Assembly: GCA_963971225.1 (NCBI GenBank)
Contig: OZ020269.1
Location: forward strand, 41,065,264 to 41,129,263
Source: Melieria omissa
Lineage: Eukaryota; Arthropoda; Insecta; Diptera; Ulidiidae
Reading direction: 5' to 3'
Length of the DNA stretch: 64,000 nucleotides
Under the pieces are notes generated by a model. The model did no database searches. It saw nothing but the letters and a program-made list of their open reading frames with translations, and was not told the DNA's origin. Position numbers and translations under genes: made by a program. Shown piece by piece: positions 1-11,863 of this stretch. The first letter of the stretch is position 1. Each line of letters opens with the position of its first letter.

Positions 1-70
1 CATACAAAATATCAAAAACAAATATCAGCTACTCCGATCGTGCAAAACAAAAAACCGCATACTTAAAAAA

Positions 71-200
71 GTTCTACTTCAGTGTTTCACTTCAGTCGTG
101 TTCTACTTCAGTGTTTTCCACTGCAGTATTCTACTCCAGTGTTGTTCTACTTCAGTGTTGTTCTACTTCAATGTTGTTCTACTTCAGTGTTGTTCTATAC
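71..200 (+). repeat. 16-bp short tandem repeat
   Basis: The unit TTCTACTTCAGTG(TTG) occurs six times between 71 and 190; the last four copies (from about 129) are spaced at exactly 16 bp and differ by single bases. The open frame that crosses it owes its length to this repeat and to poly-T, and shows no domain, so I do not call it a gene. Positions 201-402 hold nothing I recognise. Confidence 0.7.
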
Positions 201-406
201 TTCAAGTTGCTTAAAGTTCTATTGTCGTTTCGTGCAGTTTTCGTATGAATATCAAAAGCTTTCTTCAATGCAGTGCTTGTTTTGTAGTGAAAGTGAAGAA
301 GAGCGACAGTATTTGAAAGCATGGCTTCCAAGCAGAGTTGCCGCTTTTGGTCTTTTCGGACCAAAATTGATTCGATTTTTTCACTTTGGTCCGCTGGTCC
401 GCTTAA

Positions 407-1135
407 GGGGTCCTCTACTCTCGCGGTTTCGAAAAATCGATTTTTTTTTTTTTGCATAATTTCAATCTATATGTATCTGAGCATACGCCACAGAAAGGAT
501 TCCGTGAAAATCACATTTCTTTGCATGTTGCTGGGAACCAAAAGGTACCCGTACCCGTCAAGTTATACAACGTAATTTATCTTTAAACGCGTTTTCCCGA
601 AAGTAGTATTTTTTTGGCTGCCGAGTAAGACTTTTTATAAAAGTATTAGTCCGATTTCGATAATTTTGTTTTTAAATTGTTCGGAAAACATACCGCTATG
701 TTTTCCCGAGTACGATTTTCAAAATTTTATTTTGTTCCGTTTTTATAGCGCCTAATAGGTCAAAAAAAGAGGTGAAAATTGGAATTTTTTACAAATTGTT
801 GCATAACTTTTACACAGTGCAAAATAAAAAAATTCTGTCTCGGGAAAATATAGTCAACGTTACTATGATTGTAACGAATATGAATATTCTGATTTCAGAT
901 CACCCCATTGGCCACAACTTTGCTTAAGCGGGACCATTGCAGTTTTAAAATCCATGTCATCAATGACATTTCAAGGTCGCGGGAGTTTTTTTTCCTCTTC
1001 AAAAATGAAAATTTAAAGTCAAAACATGTATTTCTAAACATAAAAAAAAAATTTTGTAATTGTATGCAGTAGATCTTTCGTAATTAATTCCCCAAATAAC
1101 AGCTCAATTTCTGGCCTGAAGAGTAGAGGACCCCC
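407..1135. mobile_element. TTAA element 1 (729 bp, non-autonomous)
   Basis: Flanked by TTAA at 403-406 and 1136-1139. The left end reads GGGGTCCTCTACTCT and the right end, reverse-complemented, GGGGGTCCTCTACTCT, so the terminal inverted repeat is about 15 bp. There is no coding capacity. An internal motif CTTTAAACGCGTTTTCCCG starts at 581, 174 bp from the left end, and matches motifs in the two other TTAA elements of this window. TTAA duplication is typical of piggyBac-type transposition, but piggyBac termini normally start CCC, not GGGG, so the superfamily is uncertain. Confidence 0.8.
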
Positions 1136-1266
1136 TTAAACGAATTTCGGTCCGTTTTGCGATGTGAATATCTTTTCATTAGTACAAAAAAATTATTAAA
1201 AAAAAATTAAATTATTACTTAAAAATTAGTTTTCAGATAACACAAATTCTTAATTTTTGTTGTGGT

Positions 1267-2184
1267 TAGGGATGGCAAAAAAAATTTACTAATCGATTAA
1301 TGTATCAAATGATTAATTGCATGGCTAATAAAATAATTGCAATTTATTACAAGAATTTAATCGATTAATCGCCATTTTCGATTATTTTTTGTTTTTCTTT
1401 TTTATGATCAAATAAAGGGTTTGTTTGAATTTTTTTTAAATTTTTTTGATACATAAAATTACAATTTTGGCTTAAATTTGTTTGCAGAAAAACTAATTTT
1501 GAAAGCTAATAGGCAGGATGTCGCATGGAAAGCACGGCGAATGCCTATGCAAAAAGTATCTAGGAATAGCTTTTTAACCCTACAAGAGTAATCATATTTT
1601 ACATACGTTGTTGGTAATCTTCGTCGAATCGACTTAGTCATATTCAACTCCGATTTTTGAAGGAACTAGAAGTCGTATAAACTTAGACATTTTTTTGTAA
1701 ATAATTCGCACAATAAAGCACTTTGCTAACTGAGATCACACGAAAAGAGAAAGCAATCAGGTTGTCAAGGATGTGATGCCGTATTCACAATATAGTGGAG
1801 AAGCGAGTGTCGAGATTGAAAAAATGCAGTAAATTTAGCGAAAAACCAATAAAAACGTACCTAAAGTGCACAAACGCTTCTTTCCCTTAGTATACGCGCC
1901 AAATTTTTGCAAGCTAGTGATGTGGTTTAATTTTGTAATCAGTGGTGTGAAATAAACAAATGCCGTGAGGGTTACATGGGCAAGTTAGCAGGCATTTTAA
2001 GATTTTCAACCGATTTGAGTGTGGCAGCAATGCTCAAACGATTCGAAGACAATTCCGCGATTAATCGGCAACTAATCGATTAATGATTCGATTAATCGCA
2101 AGGTAGAATTCGATTCGATTAAATCGCTTTTTGAAAAGAAATAATCGATTAACGCTATTCATTCGATTAATCTTGCCATCCCTA
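1267..2184. mobile_element. hAT-type MITE with subterminal ATCGATTAAT repeats
   Basis: An 8-bp target duplication GTTGTGGT stands at 1259-1266 and 2185-2192, and the ends are TAGGGATGGCAA in inverted orientation (12 bp). Both are hallmarks of the hAT superfamily. Both subterminal regions carry many copies of the palindromic motif ATCGATTAAT (near 1284, 1360, 2058-2110, 2145), probably transposase-binding sites. No transposase domain is visible in the 918 bp, so it is non-autonomous. Confidence 0.9.
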
Positions 2185-2192
2185 GTTGTGGT

Positions 2193-2534
2193 CAGATTTG
2201 GTCGGAAAAAATTTGTTTCAAGTGACAGCACTGCTTGCAAGAAATTTTTATAGTACTGGCGCCGCTCTTTAATACGTATACTTCACTTACTCGATCGCCG
2301 TCGAATATGTATACTGCTCTTACTCGCTCTCTCGGATAACAACGAGAAGGAAGCCGCGAAAAAGCAGGAGCCGAAAAATCTGAACATGAAAAAATAGAAA
2401 CATGTAAAAATAGAAGCATAATAGCAAAACTTCCGCGAGAATGGGGTACCGACCTGCGGAATCTCGAGTATTTTTGCAGCTTCAAGGTCAACGACAGACC
2501 AGATATTGCTGCTGCTAATGGCGTTGTGGTTGGA
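2193..2534. other. No recognised feature
   Basis: Between the hAT MITE and the mariner. A phrase with AACAACGAGAAGGAA (near 2338) recurs near 4127, suggesting both flanks come from one older repeat. No open frame with a recognisable domain. Confidence 0.4.
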
Positions 2535-3704
2535 CCGGTTAATTCATGCGGTTTTTTAGCAGATGGCGTAACTTGATTTAGTGAACAGTGATTCACCTTT
2601 CCAAATATGTGTTGGAAAGCTATTGTCATATAGTTTCAGAATCAGTATGTGTCATTTAGCTGAAGCGTAAACAACAATACTTGTTTTTACTCTGAAAATG
2701 TCGAATTTTGTGCCGAATAAAGTGTTTTTGCGGGGAGTACTTCTTCATTACTTCAATATGAAGAAAAAGGCTGCCGAAAGTCATCGTATTTTGGTGGAAG
2801 TGTATGGTGTGCATGCTCTAGCTGAGCGTACGTGCCAGAAGTGGTTTGCACGGTTTAAAAGCGGCAATTTTGACTTGGAGGACGATGATCGGCCCGGACA
2901 GCCAAAAAGTTTGAAGATCACGAATTGGAGACATTGCTCGACCAAGATCCATCCCAAACGCAAGAAGAACTTGCAAAATCACTTGGCGTCGCTCAACAAA
3001 TCATTTCCGATCGTCTAAAAGCAATGGGAATGATCCGGAAGGTAGGCCATTGAGTGCCGTATGAATTGAAGCCAAGAGACGCAGAACGCCGATTTTTCAC
3101 GTGTGAACAACTGCTTCAACGGCACAAAAGAAAAAGTTTTTTGCATCAAATTGTCACTGGCGATGAAAAGTGGGTCCATTACGATAATCCAAATCGTCGA
3201 GCAACGTATGGATACCCGGGCCATGCATCATCATCGACGGCCGTTCAGAATATTCATGGCCTGAAGGTTATGCTGTGTATTTGGTGGGACCAGCTGAGTG
3301 TGATCTATTATGAGCTGTTGCAACCGAATGAAACGATCACAGGGGAAGTCTACCAACGACAATTGATGCGTTTGAGCCGAGCACTGCGCGAAAAACGGCC
3401 AGAATATGAACAAAGGCACGGCAAGGTAATTTTCCAACATGACAATGCTCGGCCACATGTTGCACAGGTCGTCAAAACCTACCTTGAAACGCTCAAATGG
3501 GATGTCCTACCCCACCCGCCGTATAGTCCAGACCTTGCGCCATCCAATTACTATCTCTTCCGATCAATGCAGCATGGCCTGGCTGACCAGCACTTTTCCA
3601 ATTATGAAGAAGTCAAAAATTGGATCGATTCGTGGATAGTGGAAAAGCCGGCCGCACACACAATAAAGCTTCAATTTTCCCAAAAAACCACACGAATTAA
3701 CCGG
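2535..3704 (+). mobile_element. Degenerate mariner element
   Basis: Inverted repeats CCGGTTAATTCRTGYGGTTT bound 2535-3704. The right end is followed by TA (3705-3706); the left is preceded by GA, probably a mutated TA. At 1170 bp it is shorter than a full mariner (about 1.3 kb) because the 3' part of the transposase is deleted. The transposase inside is dead (separate entry). Confidence 0.75.
2698..3650 (+). pseudogene. Mariner transposase pseudogene
   Basis: Cut-and-paste transposase of the mariner family; a live enzyme would bind the terminal repeats and cut with a DD34D triad. The start ATG at 2698 opens the N-terminal helix-turn-helix region (to about residue 75). A one-base loss near 2923 shifts the frame, and a TGA at 3051-3053 replaces the Trp normally found before VPYELK. 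The catalytic core follows: TGDEKWVHYDN holds the first Asp, HDNARPHVA the second. The third acidic residue is changed, APSN in place of APSD, exactly 34 residues after the second Asp. The usual C-terminus is missing after about 3650. Frameshift, stop, lost catalytic residue and truncation together make this a certain pseudogene. Confidence 0.92.
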
Positions 3705-3706
3705 TA

Positions 3707-4140
3707 CCCCTATTCGTTATGTTATTTATTATAGTTATATTATTATTTTAAATCTATATAAATCTAAATTATTTATTTATTTATTAATTTATCATCCCGT
3801 AATCAAAATTCGAGCGATTACGAGTGGAAGCTGAAATGAATGAATGTTGTTAATGTGGGAAGGGAAAGTTTTTTATAAATTAATATTTACAATAACATAT
3901 ATTTGTTTATATTATTCGTTATAAATAAATAAATATAAATACAAAAAATTATGCTTCGCGCAATGCTTTGCAACATTCTTTTGAAGCACTTTCAACTCAA
4001 GCGTCACAAAGTATTTGCAGAACCTTATGCTGTTTAAATCTTCCGACATACATCTTCCGCAAATATTTGCGGTATCTCATGCAGTTTCAAACCTTCCGAC
4101 ATACTCGACACCTTCCGCGAGTATTTTCGTAACAACGAGA
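3707..4140. other. AT-rich spacer, no gene
   Basis: Simple A/T-rich sequence with TTTATTTATT runs, then a stretch around 3960-4140 with repeated CTTCCG phrases. Nothing recognisable as coding. Confidence 0.4.
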
Positions 4141-4522
4141 AGGAACATAATTGTTTGATTTTGAAAGTACTCTTAGTGAGAAATAATTTGACACGTTTTT
4201 CATATTTTCGAAAACAATAGGTAAAAAGTTTGTATGGAGAAACAAAACTTTATGGACCTTTTGACTTAAAACTTAGTGAATGCACTTAACATGCGAAATA
4301 ATTCGATACGTGTTTTTCACGTTTTTTCAAATCGAAATCTGACGGGGCCAATGATGGGTTGAGAGTTTGTAAGGGGAAACATGATTTAATGGGCCAATTG
4401 ACTTCAAATATGGTCAAAGCACTTCAAGTGGGAAGAATTAGATAGGTAAGGAATCACCTGATTTATTGGTCCCATTAAACTTTAAATTTAAACTTGCGTG
4501 CAAAGCCGCGGGGCCCCGCTAG
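4141..4522 (+). mobile_element. Helitron 3'-end fragment
   Basis: The element ends with the perfect palindrome GCGGGGCCCCGC directly before CTAG (4519-4522), followed by T. CTRR with a GC-rich palindrome just upstream is the Helitron 3' end, and insertion before T fits the A|T target rule. The preceding 380 bp resembles the inner part of the complete Helitron at 22125-24690 (repeated phrases of the type AATTTGACACGTTTTTC and GGACC..TTGACTTCAAA). The 5' limit is approximate; no 5' TC end was found, so I treat it as a truncated copy. Confidence 0.7.
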
Positions 4523-4647
4523 TCTTTCATAAACATATATGTTACAAACAAGAATGTATGTACATATGTACACACACACCTTAACACGGCTACACTTAAA
4601 ACGGCATTTTCCAGGCACGTAACTTCCGTGTTTACAGAGGTCTACCT

Positions 4648-5235
4648 CAGTGTGCTTACTTAATTTTTCATTTATGTGGTAGACCCAGTGAAAAAAAGTG
4701 GTAGATTTGAATGAAATGTGGTGGTTTTTTTTGTATTGTACATTAATTGTATTTTTTTGCATTTGTACATTTATTGTATTTCATTGTATTTGTACATTAA
4801 TTGTATTTTACGTTCTTCTACGAGTGCCGGGTTCCTTCCCATTGTTTTTTGTATATTCTAAAAAACTAAACGTTACCATAAAAAAGGCAAAAATCATTAA
4901 ACTTGTTTAGAAATTTTTCCATTTTAATTGCACCTGCCGCCAAAACAATTGTCAAACTGTCAATTATTTTCAGTGAACTGCTTTTGAAGTGATGAGAGTG
5001 CTACCACATAAGTTTTTTTTGCACATTTTCACTTACAATGTTCAATGCAGCCCTAACATAAATTTTACAACATAAAACTCTAATTTACTTGGAGTAATAG
5101 GTTGGTTAATAGAAAAATTTATGTTCCATAAAAATGTGGTAGATTTTAAGCCTTCCGTGGTAGATGTGGTAGAAACTTTATTTAAAAAATAAATGTGGTA
5201 GATCTACCACATATGTGGTAGAAGTAAGCACACTG
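4648..5235. mobile_element. hAT-type MITE (588 bp)
   Basis: A perfect 8-bp duplication GTCTACCT lies at 4640-4647 and 5236-5243. The terminal inverted repeat is CAGTGTGCTTACTT (14 bp). The motif TGTGGTAGA is repeated in both subterminal regions (near 4674, 4699, 5138, 5158, 5195, 5212), a likely transposase-binding array. There is no coding capacity. Confidence 0.9.
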
Positions 5236-5243
5236 GTCTACCT

Positions 5244-8200
5244 ATATTTTGGAAATACAATGCGTTTTGCGTACTTCTTCTTCTCTCTACGATTTTTTAA
5301 AAACTAGTCAAGCTAAAAGAGTGATTGTTTCACAATACGAGATTCAAAATCCTAAAAAGTTAATGCTGCAACTTACCGAACTCTCTACCACTAAGGATGT
5401 TGCAAACATTTTAAATTTTTAATGTACTGTGTTTTAGTTCTTTTATAATTGCAAAACCATTAACGGAAATAAGAAGTCTAAGACTTTGATCTGTTTGTAT
5501 ATGTACATATGTATAAATAAGAAATATGCGTAGACAGTCAATAGCAACCATTAAATTATAATACTTACACCACTTCCTCAAATATGTACTATACAATTTG
5601 GTACATAATTTGTATTTGCGTCCCTGCATGTTGGTTCCTTTAAGTGTTACAAATTTTATATTCCATCAACTAAAACTGTATTTTCACTTAAAACATACAT
5701 ATATATAATTAAACATGTAAACGGGTGAAAAGAAAAATATGTACATACATACACACATGCGAGAGAGGAAGGTTTTGTTTTCTGCTCAAAATTTAATTCG
5801 AATCGAAATATCGTAAATTTGACATTTAAAATATTCGATCATATATGTAGATATGTATACATAGGTATGTATATTGTGTGCATAAAGATTTGAGAGTTTC
5901 TTTTATAATTACTGTTAGAAAAGTCTTTGGGATCAAGTTTTAAAAACAATTACAAACTTGCCGCTTTCACTTCTCCTAACAAACACATACAGATATGTAC
6001 ATAATACATGATTAATGCACGATTTTTCGATTTCGACACTTCAGAGAACTTAAGTAGAGACAAACCCCAGTTTCACACTCCATCTTTGAGCCGTCGCACA
6101 GTGATCCGAAGTGGGACAAAAATAGAAAAATTGTATGTCACCGATTTCAAAGAAATTGGTGTCATTTGAAAGATAATACTTTCATTAAGCAAGATTTAAA
6201 ATTATTTCTTAATCGGGTGGATTTTGAGAAAGTTATAGCATTTACAATTTGATCAAATTCTAGAAAAATTGTTTTATGATAAAATGCAGTTTTGAGCGTC
6301 AACAATTGAAAACGTAACCAAAACACTATTTTCGCTTCAATCGGAGAAAATGTTACTGCTATGCACTTATAAGAGTCCAAAACATCATTTCAGGAGCTAT
6401 TTTGAAAAAAAGTTAAATAAAAACGGGGTTGTACGTTATTTAAACAACACATTTTTTTTACTAAAAGCTATAAAAACTATATATTTTTGTAGATCGCAAA
6501 TGTCGAATTGCGCATTATTACACCTACTTTTTTACGTAATCCTATAGAATGGTTTTTCTTTTTTGGATCATTAAAAAAAATCTGCGATTTCCTGCGATCT
6601 CGGAAAATAGTATTGTAGAATTTCTGTAAACTACTCTAACTAAAAAAATTGGATTTTTGTACCCTACGTTAAGGTGCCCACCGGTACATTCACTTTGGTA
6701 CGGAGCTTGTAACGCTAAGAAAGTGATGTAACTGGAAAGAAAAAGTATAGTAGCACAGTCGCTATCAAAAATGGGCATGGTCCGCCCACTAAAGGCAGAG
6801 TTGCCATACGAAAGTTTTTCATATAATATGAAAACTTCTATATTAACAAATCCAATGTCTCAATTTTTGAATGTTCTATATAAAAATGGGTTTGGCTTAC
6901 CCGTTTAGAGCCATATTATCCTATTTTTCCCATTGCTAAAAATGTTTTGCTAAAGTGTGATTTAATGCCCATATTTTTTGGATAATATGGAAAAGTTGAG
7001 GAAGGCAATTTTGTTAAAATTGAACTGTTTGTGTGGGATTAAAAATATCATATTTGATGATAGTGAAACTGAATAAACTGAACGGTTTGAAAAATGACAG
7101 TTATTTTCCTTCATCCTAGACATTTTATCATAGCATTGCATCTTCATAGCTGTGTCATCTCTATGTGAAGCTCTACGGAAATAAAACCAAAAATGGTTTT
7201 TTTCAAGCAACTTCATCACCCTCTCTCCACCCTTTGAAGGTCGAATTTAAAAAAACGCTGAAATACCTACGTATTTCGTTATTTTTGTTTGAGTATATAT
7301 ATACAAAATTTTAAAACAATCCGACCAAAACACAATGTCCGTCTATATAAGCTTCACCACCCCGTTTGCGGCCTGTCAAGGTCGAATTTTTTAAAATCGC
7401 TCCTTTTTAAAGGTTGACTTTTTAAAATACAACTATTGACTAAATTTCATCATTATAGCTCCAGCGGTATGTCCTCGGTGGTGATGCCATACTTGGTTAT
7501 ATATGTATATTCGATTTTTTTTAAAGCTATATACTTTTTTGGAAAACAAACATCATTTTTGAAGTTAGTAGCCCCAAATAGCAATGCCAGTGCTGTCCTT
7601 TTGTCAGACTGGCTTCTCAATCTTTCCTAGTTGGGCATTGATCTTGATACGGAAATCTCAATAGTAACATAATTGAGTTACAACAAGCACAAGATATTAT
7701 GCATACATTTAGTTTATGAGGATGCTGCCGAATGGAAAAAAATATCAACACTGAATTGATATCATAATTATATTTGAAGTAAGGAGGTGATCTACACATT
7801 TACAAGTGGGTTGTTAATTTCATAGAAAATACAAGTTTTGTGTGGTAGCCCCCTTAAAAGTTGGACATAGAGGGTAGATATATTTCGAAAAAAAGGGTCA
7901 GTTTCGAGGGTCAGTTTTACATTTGGTACAATCGGAGGGAACTTGGGAGCAGGTGGAGATCTTTTAATAAAAACGGTCATCATTTTGTATGGGAACCCGA
8001 CTAATGTTTATCGAAGGGGTAAGTATGTTCGAAGGAAATTTCCAGAAAAAAAAATTGGTTTGGCTAAGGAAATTTTAACGCTCTAAGATCAACGTCTGAA
8101 CAGCTGCGGAGCAATTTATCGAATTTGCTTACATTTTGTGCATACATACATACATACATCAATTGAATGAATGAAAGCTCAGAACCAATGAAGTATACTT

Positions 8201-9188
8201 TAGCATTTACTAACGTATTTAGAAATGTGACCAAAAATATAATTCATAGGATTTATTACGAGGTGGTGAAGGTCGTCGCTAGTTTTAAAAGTAGTCGTTT
8301 GTTGTACACGCGTTTCTGTATTTCGTTCGTAAAACTGCAAATTATTCATCTAAAACGTTTTATGCGTTTATGCTTGTGTGTATCACACAAAAGTACGTAT
8401 GTAGTTCATATTATATCTATACATATACAGAACGTATACAAAAGGCACTACCTTGACCGAAGTCAAATTATAGTAGCTTGTGGTTGATGTGTGATGCCGA
8501 TTAAATGAGTAAAATGCGTTTGTATGTATACGATACGATCATATAGTAATATGTACATATATTACTTATTAAAGACTACGTATATATTAAAAGTATAGCC
8601 AAAGAAATTGTTATATTTGCATACAAATCACGTTTTGTTTTGATGTAGTGACTAAAGTTATTGTCATCGCCACCGCTGTCGTTAGTGTTGTGGCCCATTG
8701 CTTTGTGAAACACACTTGAAAGCTCTTAAATAGCACAATAAGCGTGAAGAAAGCGACTACTTTTTGCTCAGTGAGTTGCAATCAAATTCCAAGGTGAACA
8801 AGAAACATAAGCCCGACTTGGACTGATATACATATGTGTGAACAGTGATGCGCGTATACATGTGTATGCGACTTCGAGTAAATAACCCGAGTACTGGACA
8901 TACATGTGTATGTACCAGCATTAAGCAACGCAATATTGCACCAGTAAAACGTGCTTTTAAAAGAACGGAAAATTGCGAACTTTTTACTTCGCAAAATTAG
9001 TCAAATTTGGTGGGCGCGCACAATAATATTGAAACATTGTATGTAATATTGAAACATGATTATAATTCATAATGCGTTTGCGAATAAAACGAGACCACAG
9101 AGCCCCAATTTATGCCTTACAGCAGCATTTTTTCCCGAAGCCAAATGGAGAAAGGTTGCTTGCAAAAAAATGGCCTACAGCGGAGTAA
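5244..9188. other. Long AT-rich region without recognised genes
   Basis: About 3.9 kb in which I can name no gene or complete element. It contains many dipteran-type microsatellite runs (TACATATGTATG, CATACATA) around 5490-6010 and 8140-9050. A phrase GAAGGTCGAATTT at 7235 recurs in similar form at 7378, suggesting an old repeat. The open frames, including one of 106 codons at 8167-8487, show no domain, biased composition or splice signals that would support a gene. Confidence 0.4.
8141..8159 (+). repeat. CATA microsatellite
   Basis: Nearly five perfect CATA units in tandem. Confidence 0.8.
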
Positions 9189-9192
9189 TTAA

Positions 9193-9711
9193 CCCTTTCC
9201 TTCCCATGGTAGCCATATGGCTACCAAATTCAAATTTGGAATTTCGATGTATAATTTTCGATTTTTCCCATTCTATGAATTGTATCGCTTAAAAGAAACA
9301 TTGTTCTGAGCTTTTTCAGCAAAATATGTAGTTTGTTTTTATGGGAACATTGAAAATTGTTAACATTTGTGCAACGGGTCCCGCTCGACAGGGCAGCAGA
9401 ATTAAATGGCAAAAATGTAATATTGCTCTATGTTTAACAGAGGACACCAAATAACTCTAAAATTCTAACAAATAACTCTAAAAACTTGTACATAAGGTAC
9501 ATTTTGTTTTCATATAAAATATGTTTTAATTTTGCTTCATAAAAGCCCAGTGTAGTCTAGTGTAGTATGGCTACCTCCTCCTCGCACCTCCCACTGGAAA
9601 GTCGAAACCATTTTAAATATGATGCAAAATACTTTTAAATAGTTCTCTCGTTTGAAATAACCAACTTCCAATTTGTTTCTATGGCTATTTCATAATTCGG
9701 GAAGGAAAGGG
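9193..9711. mobile_element. piggyBac-like MITE (519 bp)
   Basis: TTAA at 9189-9192 and 9712-9715 flanks an element whose ends are CCCTTTCCTTCCC in perfect inverted repeat (13 bp). TTAA followed by CCC is the canonical piggyBac end structure. The interior is AT-rich with no transposase, so it is non-autonomous. It differs from the GGGG-ended TTAA elements elsewhere in the window. Confidence 0.82.
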
Positions 9712-9715
9712 TTAA

Positions 9716-10800
9716 GTGCTTGAAGCTAACTGGAGGGAAACAGTTGCTTGAACAGTGCTTTAGTTATATTCTTAGACTTTATGCATATGACACGCCAATT
9801 TTGATAAATAATTTGTAAAAATTTCACTTCACACATTTAATTAAAGAAAGTGCATTCGCATCGTGTGTATGCATGTACATACTTGTACATATAGTGTAAT
9901 ATATAAATAATGCGAACGTAAGGGAACACGCGAACATAAACACTCTTGCAGTGATCGTGCTTTTCACTTTAAGGCCTTTCTTACGCAGCACGTTCAGATA
10001 ACATCAAAAACAGTTTGATTATTTTTATCATTAAAATTTTACCAGAGTAAAATCCGATTTTATTTTCAATTAATATAAATACAAATATAATCTTCAACAC
10101 ACAAAATTGCTTTGTATTCGACGCTACCGACGCCTCCGTATAACTGAAGATAATGTTTCCATTCAAGATTTCAATTGTTGCAGTACCAAATATCAAACCA
10201 GTTAAGCAGGTTATACTTCGTTTAATAGCTGTTTTCTGCGAAGAGGAGTACGAAGAAAAGCCGCAAATCAGCTAGCTGCTGAAGTATTTACAAGCGAGCT
10301 TTTGTTGAACCAACTAAGGCAAATCAGCAAGCTACAAAAGCAGCTACAGGGCTCAAATATCCGAAACATTATGAAGCTAATGGTTCCGATAATACCGGCT
10401 CGTTAGCCGTAAATCCAAACGTCTTTTATTGCTTTTTGCAAATAAAAGCATTTCGTATAGCTACGGCTAGCAACTTTTTAAATTCGTTAAAAAAAGTTCT
10501 TTTAATGTTACACCAAAACATGCCGACAACAAAATCTACCTGATGTTGAATATACTGATATTTATTTATGTATGATATATCTTTTATGATTTAGGGGAAA
10601 AATCTAGATACTATGCCAAAAATTTCGGCATGCATACATTTCTTTCCTATAATTTAATTCAAACTAGTAGACTTATGGATCCTAGAATTTCTACCCAACA
10701 CATAGTAAGAGAAAAGTTAAATAACCAAGAAGATAAGGCACAGCAGCATTTATGGTATTATAAAGAAAGATTCTATGGCTACACTTGGATTTTTTTCTAA
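9716..10800. other. AT-rich region without recognised genes
   Basis: No domain-bearing frame and no matched inverted repeats seen. It contains short microsatellite-like runs near 9870-9900. Confidence 0.35.
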
Positions 10801-10802
10801 TA

Positions 10803-11430
10803 TAGGGTGTTTTTTTTAGAGGTATAGAACTTCGAATTGAAATAAAACACAAGAAAATCGTTTTAATGTCCATCAATTTGGCTTTATTGGAAGGATAATT
10901 TTATGCCATTAATGTTTAAATATAATTTCGGGCATGTGGCCGCCGCGGCTGGCTCGAATAAAGCCAATTCTACAGGTCCAATTTTCAATCTTCCATAAAG
11001 TTGATGGACAAAGCTCCAATTGCTGTGCACGGTGGCGAATCGATTCATTCGGGTCCTCTTCAACATTTTGCTCTACAGCGGCAATTGTTTCTTCGGTGCG
11101 CACTGTTCGACGTCTCTGCGGATGCGTATTATCACATAGAGTAAACGTAGTGCGAAAACGACCCATGGTTAACCGATGGATGGACCGATTTTGCTCTGAT
11201 GGACGATTATGTCGACCATAAAATAGACGGAGCTTGCGGTAAACTTCGCGAACTGAACCATTATTTTCGAAATAAATTTGCACGATTTGCAAGCGTTGTT
11301 CTTTTGTCAACCTGTTCATGATGAAATGGCAAACCAAACTGAACATAAATGACATTAGAGTTGCCAGATTTGACCACAAAATGCCAGTTTTATCTCTATT
11401 CGAAAAACAAACCTCTAAAAAAACACCCTA
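10803..11430 (-). mobile_element. Internally deleted Tc1/mariner-superfamily element
   Basis: TA at 10801-10802 and 11431-11432 flanks ends of TAGGGTGTTTTTTTAGAGGT (20 bp, one T difference). The 628-bp element keeps both ends, the start of a transposase and its last few residues, and has lost the catalytic middle. This is the structure of a deletion derivative, not simple decay. Confidence 0.85.
10909..11319 (-). CDS. Truncated transposase, DNA-binding part only
   Basis: An uninterrupted 136-residue frame from the ATG at 11319 (MNRLTKEQRLQIV) to a stop at 10909. Residues 1-60 look like the first helix-turn-helix of a Tc1/mariner transposase, with the YGRHNRPSE phrase typical of one insect mariner group; residues 60-110 are the second DNA-binding region. 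The frame then joins directly to the usual C-terminal tail (ASRGGHMPEI) with the whole DDE catalytic domain deleted. The frame is open, so a protein that could bind ends but not cut is conceivable, as with KP repressors of Drosophila P elements. No sign of expression can be read from sequence alone. Confidence 0.7.
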   Translation of the reverse strand: MNRLTKEQRLQIVQIYFENNGSVREVYRKLRLFYGRHNRPSEQNRSIHRLTMGRFRTTFTLCDNTHPQRRRTVRTEETIAAVEQNVEEDPNESIRHRAQQLELCPSTLWKIENWTCRIGFIRASRGGHMPEIIFKH

Positions 11431-11432
11431 TA

Positions 11433-11863
11433 TAACCCGACTGAATGGAAGCACAAATCTTTTGTGTTTTGTAAAAAAATTATCCATTTTCATTGCCCCT
11501 TGCGTACGCCAATGTAAGGTTTTCATCTCAGTCGTTGGAGTTGTGATGTGCGATGTGATGGGCGAGGGAAGGCAGGAAGCCTGCAAATCTTCAATAGCAC
11601 TCACCCAAAGGTGATAGGTGAGGAGAGGAAAGTGATATCTCATTTTCACCGGTGTTTTGTTTTTTGAAACGTGTAGGCAACACTGTTTTTTCCAACATTT
11701 GTTACAGGGGGCTGGGGGAGGAGGAGTTACTAACACTTATAATAGGAGCGCGTGGCATCCTGTCGAATTAACTTAATCGTTTTTCAATTGAAAAAATCAC
11801 TTCAGCTTTTGCATTTAGTACGCGATATGCACTTTGGTTTCTAGGAAATCTTGATTACAAAAC
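11433..11863. other. Unassigned spacer
   Basis: No recognised gene or element between the deleted mariner and the solo LTR. Confidence 0.35.

Noticed and set aside
82..575. Overlapping open frames at the left edge
   Set aside because: Their length comes from the 16-bp repeat and poly-T; no domain, and the second frame runs into the TTAA element.
6096..6102. A lone CACAGTG heptamer
   Set aside because: No inverted partner, no 5-bp duplication and no nonamer-like block; one 7-mer is expected by chance.
7848..7860. GCCCCCTTAA as a possible end of another TTAA element
   Set aside because: No matching inverted end about 725 bp away on the left.
8167..8487. 106-codon frame
   Set aside because: No domain, ordinary composition, microsatellite on both sides.
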